Source: Procambarus clarkii
Lineage: Eukaryota; Arthropoda; Malacostraca; Decapoda; Cambaridae
Direction: 5' to 3'
Assembly (NCBI RefSeq): GCF_040958095.1
Contig: NC_091209.1
Span: 8,309,830 to 8,373,829 of the forward strand
DNA length: 64,000 nucleotides
Part shown: piece by piece, positions 56,001 through 64,000 of the stretch
Layout: the number at the start of each line of letters is the position of its first letter
How positions within the stretch are numbered: the stretch's first letter is position 1
Position numbers and translations under genes: made by a program
The notes under the pieces: model-generated
The model's database searches: none
What the model was told of the DNA's origin: nothing
What the model saw: only the letters and a program-made list of their open reading frames with translations

Positions 56001-59000
56001 CACACCATAATTTTGAGTACAGCGATGGTTCACACATTTTATAATATAAATATATCACAATTCACTGTATGGAATAACATTACTGCAAAAAAACTAAGAA
56101 AAAATCAGAGACATTGAAATAATTAGGTAATAATATATTTGTGGCAACTGCCGTCTGACAGCTCAGGCGGAGTAGACCACGTCTGGCGAAGGCTCTGCCA
56201 ACTCCCCTTTTTTTCCACACTTCCCTACCCTATTGCGGCTAAAATATGCCACCTATGATTTTTTTGTTATTTTTTCCGTGATCAGGGAACAAAAATGAAC
56301 ACTTCTATAAGACGAAAGAATTTTTTTTTTTTTTTTTGCTTGCGCCTGTGGGTGTGAATTTCATTTGGGCCCCTAGCGGTTTGAGGGTTAAATAATCGCC
56401 AAAAATCAGGTTGTTATCCGATTTTTGGGGGACTGGTTTTAAAATGCGCGCCGATGTTTTCCCTTTTTCTTTGTTGTGCCTCGTGGCCCGCAGGCGGCTC
56501 GGCACACTCCGTCAGCCCATTGTTTTCACTCCACTGTTGTGACCAATGTCGCCTCCCCTCGCATCTCAAACGTGTGAACATTTCGGCTATTTTCCATGGC
56601 TATATTTCTTACTGCAGCTTTAGAAACTATCTACGCTTACTCCACAATGGATAGTGATCATGAACAAGGCCCTTCCAGGAAGAAAATTGCGAAAGAAAGG
56701 CTTGAAAAGGGCAGGAATTGGGAGTGTAGCTGGAAGGCGTCTGAGCGCTCACTCGCGGCTAACGTGTGGCCCGTCTTCAACTCGTCGGCGGTTGGAGCGT
56801 GACCAGGTTTATTTTATATGCTAATGTTCCTCTAGAGAATTCTATTGCGAACCCATTGAGACCAAAATGAAAGACCTAGGACGAAAATTGAGGTGACCAG
56901 AATGAAAATAGTGAAAACATTTTATCGCGTTTGCTCGCTCCTGGGTAACTTGTTCGCACTTTCTCTGTTTGCTGCAGGTAATTAGCCGGGCTTTTGGAGT
57001 TTATATGCATTTAGTGCTGTAGAGAATTCTATTGCGAACACAATGATACCAAATTTAATCTCGTAGGACGAGAATTAAGGTGACAAGGTTGAAGAGCGTA
57101 TACACTTTTCAGAATTTACGCGCGCTCCCGTGACACCCTGGGACCCAAATCGCACAGTTGAAGGGTGGCGTGCGGGGTACGCCAAAGTGTTAACTCTTTC
57201 CAGTCTTTTTCTTCTCTCCTGCTGTATGGCTCTCTCTCTGGTTCTGTCAGGCTCTTTATAATAACTAATCACTCTTTTATAATTTATTTTTGTTGCAGTT
57301 CACTACTGCTTGATCTGATAGTCCCTATCACTATTGCTTCTATTATTTGCCTTGCCTCTGACATTTTTGCTACTTCAGAAACGGTCCTTGCTGGTTTTTT
57401 ACCTCATTGTTCTACAACATCCTACACTTATTTCAATCTTTCTATTTATCTAGTTGCATCCTTTGCATTTTACCTTTCTCTACTGCTACTACTACCTTAA
57501 CCCTTTTCTTAAGCTCATTGATGCACACAACAATTCCCTACCTTGTTTCTGTACTTTCAAAACATCTCCTTCATCCCTGATGTCTGTTATTAGTTCGTTA
57601 CTCCTACTTGGTTCCTATTTCTGTTCCTCTAAGTGTCATTTCTTGTTCATGTATTGGTGTTTGTGGTGCAAGTACTCCAGCTATTACCATGCATGATGCA
57701 TCACACCTACCTGGCAGTCTTTGGAAAGGAGTATTGTCTATGACACTATATTGACTACCTACCACCTGTTGCATTCCATGCCAGGTCACATGCAATGGTT
57801 TGTGTGCTAGATAAAAGGAGTATGGATCAGAACACACATTGCTGATGATATATGATGCAATAGGAGTGACATTTGCTGTACTCTGCACCTTGACTGTTTC
57901 ACTGGCTATCATATTCTCCAGAACTTTTAAAACAGCAAATTGGTGATATCCATGTATTTATTTGTATTTAAAATGCAACACGTGCAATTGAACGATTTTG
58001 GTTCACATAGATATTGGTATTGTGACGTACGTGATACAGTAGCGCAGCAAATACTGGGCCAGGCTGGTAAGGCTCTGTCACACAAATAAAAAAAAATTTG
58101 CTGCTTTGGCCCTTGCAGTGTGTAAGTTGCAGGTAGAAACAAAGGAAAACTATCAAATAATTAAAATAATATACTGAAATATTAATAACAAAAATGGCAC
58201 CTGAGAACACTTGGCAATCATACCCTTCAAAAATGAAACAATATAAATGAAACCTTGAACAAGAATAAAATGTGCAATGAATACAGTGAATACCATGAAT
58301 AAGAAAATACTGGTGTGCTGAAGACGTCCACCATACCATAACAGCATCCAACACACTACATAAGCTGGTAACAGACGACGGTTGTGGGAGGTTATGATGA
58401 CCCAAGAGCACCGAGAGAGAGTCTCCCCCCAGGGTGGCGGTGCCCTTTATATAGCCCGGCAGTGATGACATCATTGACATCACAAGTCAAACTTGGCTTT
58501 GGGCCGGGCTTGGGGAGTAGAAGAACCCCCAGAACCTCATCAAGCACGTACGTTACTGCCGGTGTCAGAACAAGTTGTAACAAGTGCTGGGTAGCAAACT
58601 ACTAGTTTGCAACTGGCGGTGCCTTTGTATAGAAGCTGTATCCTTGCTAGTTAAAGTGGCAAACTGCTTGTTTCTGGATGCTAACTACTGGTTAGCGGAG
58701 GCACCCTGCCTGCCAATAAGCCATACCAGGCACTGGGGTGGTATGGAGTTGTGGAGTGTGGCAGGTTAGATGATTCGTCTTGCTGTCAGAGAGGTGGACT
58801 TCCAGTGTAGAGACATGAAAGTTGAATGGAAAAGGCAGTTCTACTGCTATGCAGGGGATTTACATGACAGTACAGTATGAATAAATACAGGATGTGCATG
58901 TTTATGTGTGTGTCTGTATATATGTATACTGTACTTATTTCCAAAGTTAAATGTAATGAATACCACTATTGACACATCAACATGTGAGCACGAAAAAATT

Positions 59001-60560
59001 AAATAAAATGAGAAACGATAAAAATAAATGGACTGTTATTTGCCACACTCCACCTACAATTGACAACATATATTTCTCTCTGACATGTGCTCACACGTGC
59101 CTAGCCTCAGGGAGTGGAAGAACTCTGTATGCTCCAGGTATACCTTGTTATTCACCACCTGGTGACCCAAGCCTCCACTGCACCACCCATCTATCATAAC
59201 CACGCAACTTCACTGGGCCACTATAGCTAAACCATGATAAGTAGACTTTGTGTAGATTTTTTTTTTTTTTTCCTGGATGCTGACTGGCAATTTTACAGGA
59301 ACAAGAAGCTGGATCCTGAAAAGTACTGGTAATAAGGGAGAAATTTCTTTATATGCAAGTTCTCATCCATTGTATGATAGGTTAAAATTTCACTGTGAAA
59401 TTTGTCCATGAAGCATGAAAAAAAATAAGGATATGATTGGTAATTTCTTTAATATAGCTCCAATCACTTTTTTAATGCTGTTGAATCCACTTACAAAAAT
59501 TAAGATAATAGTTTCCCCAAGACTCAAAACTAGTTAACACTTTGGCATTCCCGGCAGGCCACCCACATCACACCAGAAGGTAGGCAAAGCATTGCTGGTG
59601 AGCACACAACCCAATGTTAAACTCTTTCACTTACAATGTTTATACTTAATAATAAGAATAACCAAAATTCAATGCATGACGCTGAGAGTGTCATCACCCA
59701 CTCTGCGTTTATTTTTTTAATGACGCCAAGAGCATCATCAGGATGCCAAAGTGTTAAGCATATTTAAAACAAATATCTACGCGTTTTTTTCATTTTGAGT
59801 TTACCAAAGGGGGACCTGCTACTTTTGAAAATGAAGTTTCAACGCATAGGCATAGGAATAAACTTAGATGTGGTGAAATCTTTATGCACACGTTAATTTT
59901 CCAGTTTTAAGTGTGCAAAATAGCAACAAATTTGGTGTAAAACTCCCCAAAAAGGGGGGGCAATTTTCCAGGTGCAAATTTTTCATTGAATTCAATACTT
60001 AATTTCTGGGAAAGCCCCCTCAGTAGCTGCCTGCCTGGTGTGCACACCAAACGGAGCCTTACATACGTTCACATTATAGGGGTATAGGGAGTTTGGGTAG
60101 TTACTTGAAAGAGGAGTGCTTGTTGGTTTGGATCTTTGGTATATATTTCTGCTAATTTAGCTAGATATTAAAATTGGTAAGTGTTAGTAAATGTGATTGT
60201 GTCTTGTCCTTAGATCTCTTATAAAAGTTTGCATTTTAAATTTGTTCCATTAAACATTATTGTTTAACCTCTATTAATGCATTATTTAATGTTCTAAACA
60301 TGTGAAATTTTCATGTTGAATTTGCATTTACTTATAATTCATCAGGAGTTTTAATGGGGTTTTATGTAAGTAATCTTTACTACTATCCTTTGTACCCCTC
60401 AGACATGAATGAGCAAGAAGCATATGAACTGTTGAAGAAGTGTGCTGCAGAAATTAAGCGAAGATTTATCATCAACCTGCCCAAGTTCCGTGTGAGAATT
60501 ATCTCAAAGGATGGCATTAAGGACATGCCTCATGTTGTTGCAGAAGGAGAGGCAGCATAG
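44012..60560 (+). CDS. PSMB2: Proteasome subunit beta type-2 gene (20S core beta-4 position), five coding exons
   Basis: Coding exons are 44012-44033, 45267-45341, 46460-46653, 52524-52689 and 60403-60560. They sum to 615 nt, 204 residues plus stop, close to the usual length of about 200. All four introns are GT-AG and joining keeps frame. The product is a structural beta subunit of the 20S proteasome; this subunit type lacks the N-terminal catalytic threonine, and here the protein starts MTLECLIG with no propeptide, as expected. Family signatures seen are [38 protein letters not shown] and the C-terminal [15 protein letters not shown]. The gene is spread over 16.5 kb because introns 3 and 4 are packed with transposons. 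No exon shows a stop or shift, and the intron-exon structure argues against a processed pseudogene. The identification is secure; the promoter and transcription start are not resolved. Confidence 0.97.
44034..45266 (+). other. PSMB2 intron 1
   Basis: GT-AG intron. Its first 700 bases are mostly a 19/21-bp minisatellite (separate entry). 44750-45010 is C-rich with imperfect CCTTGGCCTGG units. The rest is A/T-rich with no recognised element. Confidence 0.85.
44134..44715. repeat. 19/21-bp minisatellite in PSMB2 intron 1
   Basis: Alternating units CTGGCCCACTGTCTCCCAC (19 bp), CTGGCCCACTGCATACCCC-AC and CTGGCCCACTGCATCCCCC-AC (21 bp). The order of 19- and 21-bp units forms a higher-order pattern, at first about 40 bp. 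The 21-bp (seven-codon) units create long open frames on both strands that are not genes. Confidence 0.95.
45267..45341 (+). CDS. PSMB2: PSMB2 coding exon 2
   Basis: Preceded by a pyrimidine-rich stretch and TTGCAG, followed by GTTAGT. It encodes [20 protein letters not shown] and four more residues, matching the family segment in which the non-catalytic subunit reads VLVASD. Phase 1 on both sides. Too short for an ORF search; found by extending the neighbouring exons. Confidence 0.93.
45466..45690 (+). mobile_element. tRNA-derived SINE (second family)
   Basis: CACAGTGGTAATATATTCGC (A-box region), CCTGGGTTTATATCCTGG (B box), then GGCCGGGGAGGATT and a body ending in GCTAGTGGCTTTACGAAAAT. Same family as 38430-38712, where the matching segments are seen reversed. 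Confidence 0.8.
46085..46290 (+). repeat. Pyrimidine tract
   Basis: Imperfect units of CTTCTCCCTTCTTTCCCCCT over about 200 bp on the + strand, ending with TCTCTATCTATCTC. A polypurine/polypyrimidine stretch in PSMB2 intron 2. Confidence 0.9.
46460..46653 (+). CDS. PSMB2: PSMB2 coding exon 3
   Basis: The acceptor is GGACAG and the donor GTCAGT. The exon encodes [20 protein letters not shown] and continues to THLRSR. It carries the strongest family signature, [20 protein letters not shown]. It ends in phase 0. Confidence 0.97.
47618..47857 (-). mobile_element. tRNA-derived SINE, minus orientation
   Basis: Starts GTTATCTTGAGATGATTTCG, then GTGTCCCCGCGGCCCGGTCC, shared with the LINE tail at 60905. 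It runs to a reversed B box (GGGATCGAACCCAGG) and reversed head (GCTCAGCCGACCGGCT). Same family as 4464-4710 and very well preserved. Confidence 0.9.
47940..48440 (+). pseudogene. DIRS-like RT/RNase H C-terminal remnant
   Basis: Frames read [37 protein letters not shown], then [22 protein letters not shown] and VVLLAPWW, matching the typical end of DIRS polymerases. Frame changes near 48040, 48110 and 48250. Confidence 0.7.
49766..49858. repeat. TTAGG-type pentamer cluster inside the foldback element
   Basis: CCTAACCTAACCTAACCTAA then ...CTACCTAACCTAACC and, in opposite orientation, GGTTAGGTTGGGTTGG. TTAGG is the usual arthropod telomere unit, but here the run is short and sits inside a transposon. 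Confidence 0.85.
50050..50096. repeat. (TA)n microsatellite
   Basis: About 23 uninterrupted TA units at the right edge of the foldback element, matched by a shorter (AT)n at 49650-49670. Confidence 0.95.
51182..52037 (+). pseudogene. DIRS-type tyrosine recombinase, catalytic domain remnant
   Basis: After rejoining across the insertion it reads [20 protein letters not shown]. Later parts are [33 protein letters not shown], a [10 protein letters not shown] segment at the first catalytic box, [34 protein letters not shown] and [18 protein letters not shown]. The family normally has an arginine in the first box and HxxR in the third. Here the sequence shows Q for the Arg in that frame and HDVH, so two catalytic positions look lost. 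Frameshifts near 51470, 51730 and 51930. Confidence 0.8.
52524..52689 (+). CDS. PSMB2: PSMB2 coding exon 4
   Basis: The acceptor is TTCACAG and the donor GTATGT. It encodes [20 protein letters not shown], then [20 protein letters not shown] and the [15 protein letters not shown] segment. It matches the central beta-fold region of PSMB2. Confidence 0.97.
53650..54130 (+). mobile_element. LINE endonuclease fragment
   Basis: Reads [13 protein letters not shown], then [13 protein letters not shown] and LDLVFT-KDHVENL across frames, the C-terminal part of an APE endonuclease as in CR1-type LINEs. Broken frames. In PSMB2 intron 4. Confidence 0.7.
54730..57189. mobile_element. CACTTT-type TTAA element (outer)
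   Basis: TTAA at 54726-54729 and 57190-57193. The left end is CACTTTCGCCCAGGCATG and the right end reversed is CACTTTGGCGTACCCC. Near the left end GATGACGCAGCATTGCATCA partly repeats. The right part (56400-57189) has the GATACCAAA / GACCTAGGACGA units of the other CACTTT elements. A CCCT-type element is nested at 54819-56387. No transposase segment seen. Confidence 0.8.
54819..56387 (+). mobile_element. CCCT-type TTAA element (nested), 1569 bp
   Basis: TTAA at 54815-54818 and 56388-56391. The left end CCCTCAAACTGCGC and the right end reversed CCCTCAAACCGCTA form a strong inverted repeat. Same landmarks as 26180-27754, including the GTGACCACAGCATCG block and four units marked by TATGGTG near 55341, 55521, 55706 and 55891. 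ATATCATATATAAATGATAT-like palindromes lie at the left end. Confidence 0.9.
58480..58565 (+). mobile_element. LINE 3' tail fragment
   Basis: GGGCCGGGCTTGGGGAGTAG, then AAGAACCCCCAGAACCTCAT, the same tail as in 21785-21955 and (reversed) 29330-29400. Confidence 0.6.
59538..59753. mobile_element. Short TTAA element, 216 bp
   Basis: TTAA at 59534-59537 and 59754-59757. The left end CACTTTGGCATTCC and the right end reversed CACTTTGGCATCCT are an almost perfect inverted repeat. Internal TGACGC-GAG--GTCATCA repeats are seen. A miniature member of the CACTTT-type family. Confidence 0.9.
60403..60560 (+). CDS. PSMB2: PSMB2 coding exon 5 with stop
   Basis: The acceptor is CCCTCAG. It encodes [40 protein letters not shown] and [12 protein letters not shown], then TAG. 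The C-terminal helix and last strand match the family, with a diverged final tail. Confidence 0.97.
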
Positions 60561-60905
60561 ACCTAGACCCACCGAGTGCTTAAATATATGTTTCTGTGTA
60601 GTTGCTAATTTAGGAGGCTTCAGAAATTCAAGACCATCATAATGATGACTGAAAACATTTTATAAAAGGGAATCTGTGATTATTTAAGGGTATTTTGCCT
60701 GAAAGTTCATAGAGATTGTGTATTTAATAAAAGGTAAAAATTTTGAGTAAATTATTTGGATCTATTATTCTCTTAACTCAATATTAATACTTTTTCCAGG
60801 CTTTCTTTGATAAATTTTGAAAGGTATTTAGATGACATTAATACATATTTGTTTTTGTAATAAATTCTGAGTTTGCAATGGTTTATTTTACTACACTACC
60901 TTGAG
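60561..60905 (+). other. PSMB2: PSMB2 3' UTR with candidate polyadenylation signals
   Basis: Follows the stop codon. AATAAA hexamers lie at 60726-60731 and 60859-60864, so the mRNA probably ends near 60745 or 60885. A LINE 3' tail begins at about 60905, which bounds the UTR. Confidence 0.7.
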
Positions 60906-61838
60906 GTTACCTTGAGGTGCTTCCGGGGCTTAGCGTCCCCGCGGCCCGGTCGTCGACCAGGCCTCCTGGTTGCCGGACTGATCAACCAGGCTGTTGGACG
61001 CGGCTGCTCGCAGCCTGATGTATGAGTCACAGCCTGGTTGATCAGGTATCCTTTGGAGATGCTTATCCAGTTCTCTCTTGAACACTGTGAGGGGTCGGCC
61101 AGTTATGCCCCTTATGTGTAGTGGAAGCGTGTTGAACAGTCTCGGACCTCTGATGTTGATAGAGTTCTCTCTCAGAGTACCAGTTGCACCTCTGTTTTTC
61201 AATGGGGGTATTCTGCACATCCTGCCATGTCTTCTGGTCTCATGTGATGTTATTTCTGTGTGCAGGTTTGGGACCAGCCCCTCTAATATTTTCCACGTGT
61301 AAATTATTATGTACCTCTCCCGCCTGCGCTCAAGGGAGTACAGTTTTAGGCTCTTTAGTCGGTCCCAATAGTTTAGATGTTTTACCGAGTGGATTCTAGC
61401 AGTAAAGGATCTCTGCACACTCTCCAGGTCAGCAATTTCTCCAGCTTTGAAAGGGGCTGTCATTGTGCAGCAGTACTCTACTCTAGAGAGCACAAGCGTT
61501 TTGAAAAGTATCATCATCGGTATAGCATCTCTAGTGTGAAAAGCTCTTGCTATCCAACCTGTCATTTTTCTTGCAGTTGTGATGGCTACTTTATTGTGTT
61601 CTTTAAAGGTAAGGTCTTCCGACATGAGTACACCCAGATCCTTTACATTGCCTTTTCGTTCTATATTATGATTTGCCCGAGTTTTGTATGTGGTTTCCGT
61701 TTTTATATTTTCATTTTTTCCATAGCGCATGAGCTGGAACTTATCTTCGTTAAACACCATATTATTTTCTGTAGCCCATAGAAAGACCTGATCTACATCT
61801 GACTGGAGGTTCGCCGTGTCCTCTGTCCTCACTAACAC
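60905..61838 (-). mobile_element. LINE 3' part: reverse-transcriptase C-terminus, open for 302 codons, and 3' tail
   Basis: 61838-60930 is open. It reads [101 protein letters not shown] and an end with LDKHLQRIPDQPG. This is the thumb and C-terminus of a jockey/CR1-group reverse transcriptase; the palm and FADD box are missing (5'-truncated). The open frame suggests a recent insertion. The 3' tail (60905-60965) is shared with the tRNA SINE. Confidence 0.85.
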
Positions 61839-61844
61839 AAACAG

Positions 61845-61960
61845 AAATCACAATAGTGTGATACATCAAATGAACAAATTTACAAGGGCCGTGGTGAGGG
61901 TTTGAACTTGTCAGGGATGATCCCAGATGCGCCTTAGTCGATTATGCCACAACATAGTTA
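61845..61960 (-). mobile_element. Truncated tRNA-derived SINE or tRNA pseudogene
   Basis: Reversed, it reads GTGGCATAATCGACTAAGGC (A-box region) and AAGTTCAAACCCTC (B box). It lies between the two LINE fragments. Too diverged at the acceptor stem to be a working tRNA. Confidence 0.6.
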
Positions 61961-61966
61961 AAAGAA

Positions 61967-63905
61967 TTGCAACCTACTACTGCCACTACCTTCTACTACT
62001 GTGTAGTAGTAGAAGTAGGCAGTAGTGCTACTGCCTTCACACGGATCCCGCAGCATCTCCGTGGCACAAACCAGAGTTTTACACAATTTCCCCATGCACC
62101 CTTCCAGAAACATAACATCATTTTTATTTGCCAACAGAGTGTAAAAACACACAAATCTAACAAAGTGCAATTCATAGATGGCCTCCTACATGAGGCAAAT
62201 GCAGTGTTTGCAGCCCTAACGGAAACTCACACCAAGGACTACCATGATGGTGAAATATGGATTTTGGAGTACAATCTTTTCAGATGTGACAGGAAACACA
62301 GGCTACAGGGTGGGGTCAGCCTCTACATCAGACACACACTCAACTGTACTGAGCTGCTAAACACCACAAATGATATGGTGGAAGTGCTGATAATCAAAAA
62401 ATGATCTTAAATGTAGTTATTATCCTTCTATATAAGTCACCGGAGGCAAAGCAGTTTAAAGACCAACTAATGAAAATAGAGCACTGCTTGGAAAATCTCA
62501 AATCCAGCCCCGAACATCATCCTGCTCGGCAACTTCAACCTACGACACCTGAAATGGAAGAACCTATCTAATACAGTTATATCAGAAAGAATACCAGGAA
62601 GTAGCCTAAATGAACAGGCACATGAAAAATGACCTGCTACGGATGTGTGACAGGTTTGCCTTAAACCAGCAAATAGTAGAACCAACTAGGAAGAACATGA
62701 TGGACCTCATTTTCACCAATAATGATGAATTGATCAGGAACGTAATGATTACAAATGTCTGTTACTCAGATTACAACTTGATTGAAGTTCTGACAAGCAT
62801 GGGGAAATAGACCTTCAAAACCAGTCCCGATTCCTGGTTGAGATTTCAGCAAATTTAACTTCAATAATAAACAGATAAACTGGGAGCAAATAAACCAAGG
62901 CTTCACAAAAATAAGCTGGGAAGAACAGCTAGAAAATGCAAACCTGAACCAGTGCCTGGAAAACATAAGCTCAGTAGCACTAGAAATATGCTTAAGGGGG
63001 CGTCTGCTTGTCAGGTAAAAGTTGTTCAATGTCAACCAATATTATTTGGCTAGTTGTATATGAAAAGCGCTGAAATTGTCCCAAGTTTCAGTACTGCAGC
63101 GTAAATAGAAAGGGAGATTTTTTTTTTTCAACGTTTTTTACACATTTTCAAGTCCACGTTTCAGATATAATTATTCTGTGACACTTTTCTGACACATTAG
63201 CATATAATAAAGGACCTTGAGTTATAGAATTTCCAAAACATCTTTAGTTTTCCTAATACAAATGTTCAAAGTTCCCCAAAAAATTTTTGCAAATATGGCA
63301 TGTTTATTGCTATAATAAAAAAATGTAAACTCCACAATGTAGAGACATGCCCTCCACATATACTGTGTAAGTTTCATGTAAACTGAATCAGTTTTGTAAA
63401 CGTGTCAATTGAAAAAAAAAAATGAATAAAGTATAAGCTTCTAAAATCTGTAGCTGAGGTTGACATCAATCAATTTTCTCCAAAATTGGCATCCTTACAG
63501 ATAGGCTTACTTAGAGTCAGGTGTGTAAGTTTGATGCAAATCGCCCGAAAAAAAATGAAAAAAAAATCTTAATTTTTTTTTTCAATTAAACTAATTATAA
63601 TATTTGTTTAATATATGCTGTTGTGATAGCAAAGAGTCATAGCTATGATTTCAGTTGACACTTTTGATTGATGATTTTGACCATTTTGGCATAATTTTCA
63701 CTACAATATTTTTTTTCTTCCTTCCTATTTATGCTACGATGCTGAAACTTGGACCAGATGAAACACTTTTCATATAGAACTTGTCAAAAAAGTTTGATTG
63801 AAATCGAACGAGTTTTCATTTTTGCATTTTTATAACCAGACGCCTCCTTAAACTGCATACCCCTAAGAAGAAAAGAGGAAGAGATGCAGATAGGAACGGA
63901 AACGT
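61967..63905 (+). mobile_element. LINE 5' part (endonuclease), split by a TTAA element
   Basis: Reads NIIFICQQSVKTHKSNKVQF, ANAVFAALTETHTKDYHDGE, CDRKHRLQGGVSLYIRH, then shifted ILLGNFNLRHLKWKNL, RFALNQQIVEPTRKNMMDLI and INQGFTKISWEEQLENANLN. After the TTAA element it continues NCIPLRRKEEEMQ. This is an APE endonuclease and following linker, with frameshifts near 62400 and 62600. It may be the 5' half of the family at 60905-61838. Confidence 0.75.
62996..63847. mobile_element. TTAA element, 852 bp, GGRGGCGTCTG termini
   Basis: TTAA at 62992-62995 and 63848-63851. The left end is GGGGGCGTCTGCTTG and the right end reversed is GGAGGCGTCTGGTTA. The A/T-rich interior has no coding capacity. Excising it and one TTAA restores the LINE frame (LEIC-LNCIPL). 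A third terminal type besides CACTTT and CCCT. Confidence 0.9.
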
Positions 63906-63914
63906 TCCACTCTG

Positions 63915-64000
63915 AACGGGTCTCGCTAGGCCAGGACGGAGTCCAGGCCTAGCGAGACCCGGCCCGAGTCCAGGCCTAGCGACCCGGCCCGAGTCCAGGC
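63915..64000. repeat. Short tandem repeat at the window edge
   Basis: CCCGAGTCCAGGCCTAGCGA recurs with GACCCGGC spacers, period about 27-30 bp, and is preceded by an inverted version (TCTCGCTAGGCCAGGAC). The array is cut by the window end. Confidence 0.8.

Larger units (their letters stand above)
52690..60402 (+). other. PSMB2 intron 4
   Basis: A 7.7 kb GT-AG intron. It contains a LINE endonuclease fragment (53650-54130), nested TTAA elements (54730-57189), a LINE 3' tail (about 58480-58560) and a 216-bp TTAA element (59538-59753). 52690-53640, 54131-54725, 57194-58470, 58570-59530 and 59758-60402 hold no feature I can name. Confidence 0.8.

Noticed and set aside
57927..58483. 171-codon frame on the - strand
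   Set aside because: No domain recognised; overlaps other short frames and lies in PSMB2 intron 4.
44012..60560. PSMB2 as a processed pseudogene or transposed copy
   Set aside because: Five exons with canonical splice sites, intact frame and a 3' UTR with polyadenylation signals.
60930..61838. A cellular gene, because the frame is open for 302 codons
   Set aside because: Its motifs are those of a LINE reverse-transcriptase C-terminus, and a diverged copy is present at 29330-30240.

Overview
This is a repeat-dominated piece of an animal nuclear genome. It holds most or all of the coding exons of two conserved genes. One is a proteasome subunit beta type-2 gene (PSMB2, + strand), with five coding exons between 44012 and 60560 that join without a frame break into 204 residues. 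The other is an EB1-family microtubule plus-end protein gene (MAPRE/Eb1, - strand), with six coding exons between 34658 and 15448 that join into 245 residues; only its acidic C-terminal tail was not found. The genes are divergent, with start codons 9.35 kb apart. The small exons, very long introns, TTAGG-type pentamers, tRNA-derived SINEs, DIRS recombinase and several LINE families suggest an arthropod with a large genome. A decapod crustacean (crayfish- or shrimp-like) is my inference; no species marker was read.

Layout. 1-15.4 kb is the 3' side of the EB1 gene or intergenic sequence. It holds decayed LINE pieces, a SINE, a broken zinc-knuckle/endonuclease/RNase H LINE on the - strand (about 10.5-5.8 kb) and nested TTAA-flanked elements (10.6-12.6 kb). 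15.4-34.7 kb is the EB1 gene, its introns filled with TTAA elements, a solo-LTR-like insertion and LINE fragments. 34.7-44 kb is the intergenic interval. A G/C-skewed minisatellite there is split by a LINE of about 5.4 kb, which itself carries a SINE and a 1.2 kb LTR-like insertion. 44-60.6 kb is PSMB2. Its intron 1 has a 19/21-bp minisatellite. Intron 3 has a DIRS-type element interrupted by a 2.6 kb LTR-like insertion that itself contains a foldback element. Intron 4 has nested TTAA elements. 60.9-64 kb has two oppositely oriented LINE fragments, the second split by an 852-bp TTAA element.

Most notable is a set of elements with TTAA target duplications in two terminal classes (CACTTT-type and CCCT-type). 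One carries a decayed piggyBac-like transposase segment, and two sets carry internal tandem units of about 180 bp. Several host elements regain sequence continuity or reading frame when the insert and one target copy are removed, so the nesting order can be read directly. A tRNA-derived SINE and a LINE also share the same 3' tail, which suggests they are mobilisation partners.

Limits: everything was read by eye, without alignment or database search. Exon boundaries were checked by splice dinucleotides and frame. Transposon family names rest on motifs and are given at the broad level they support.
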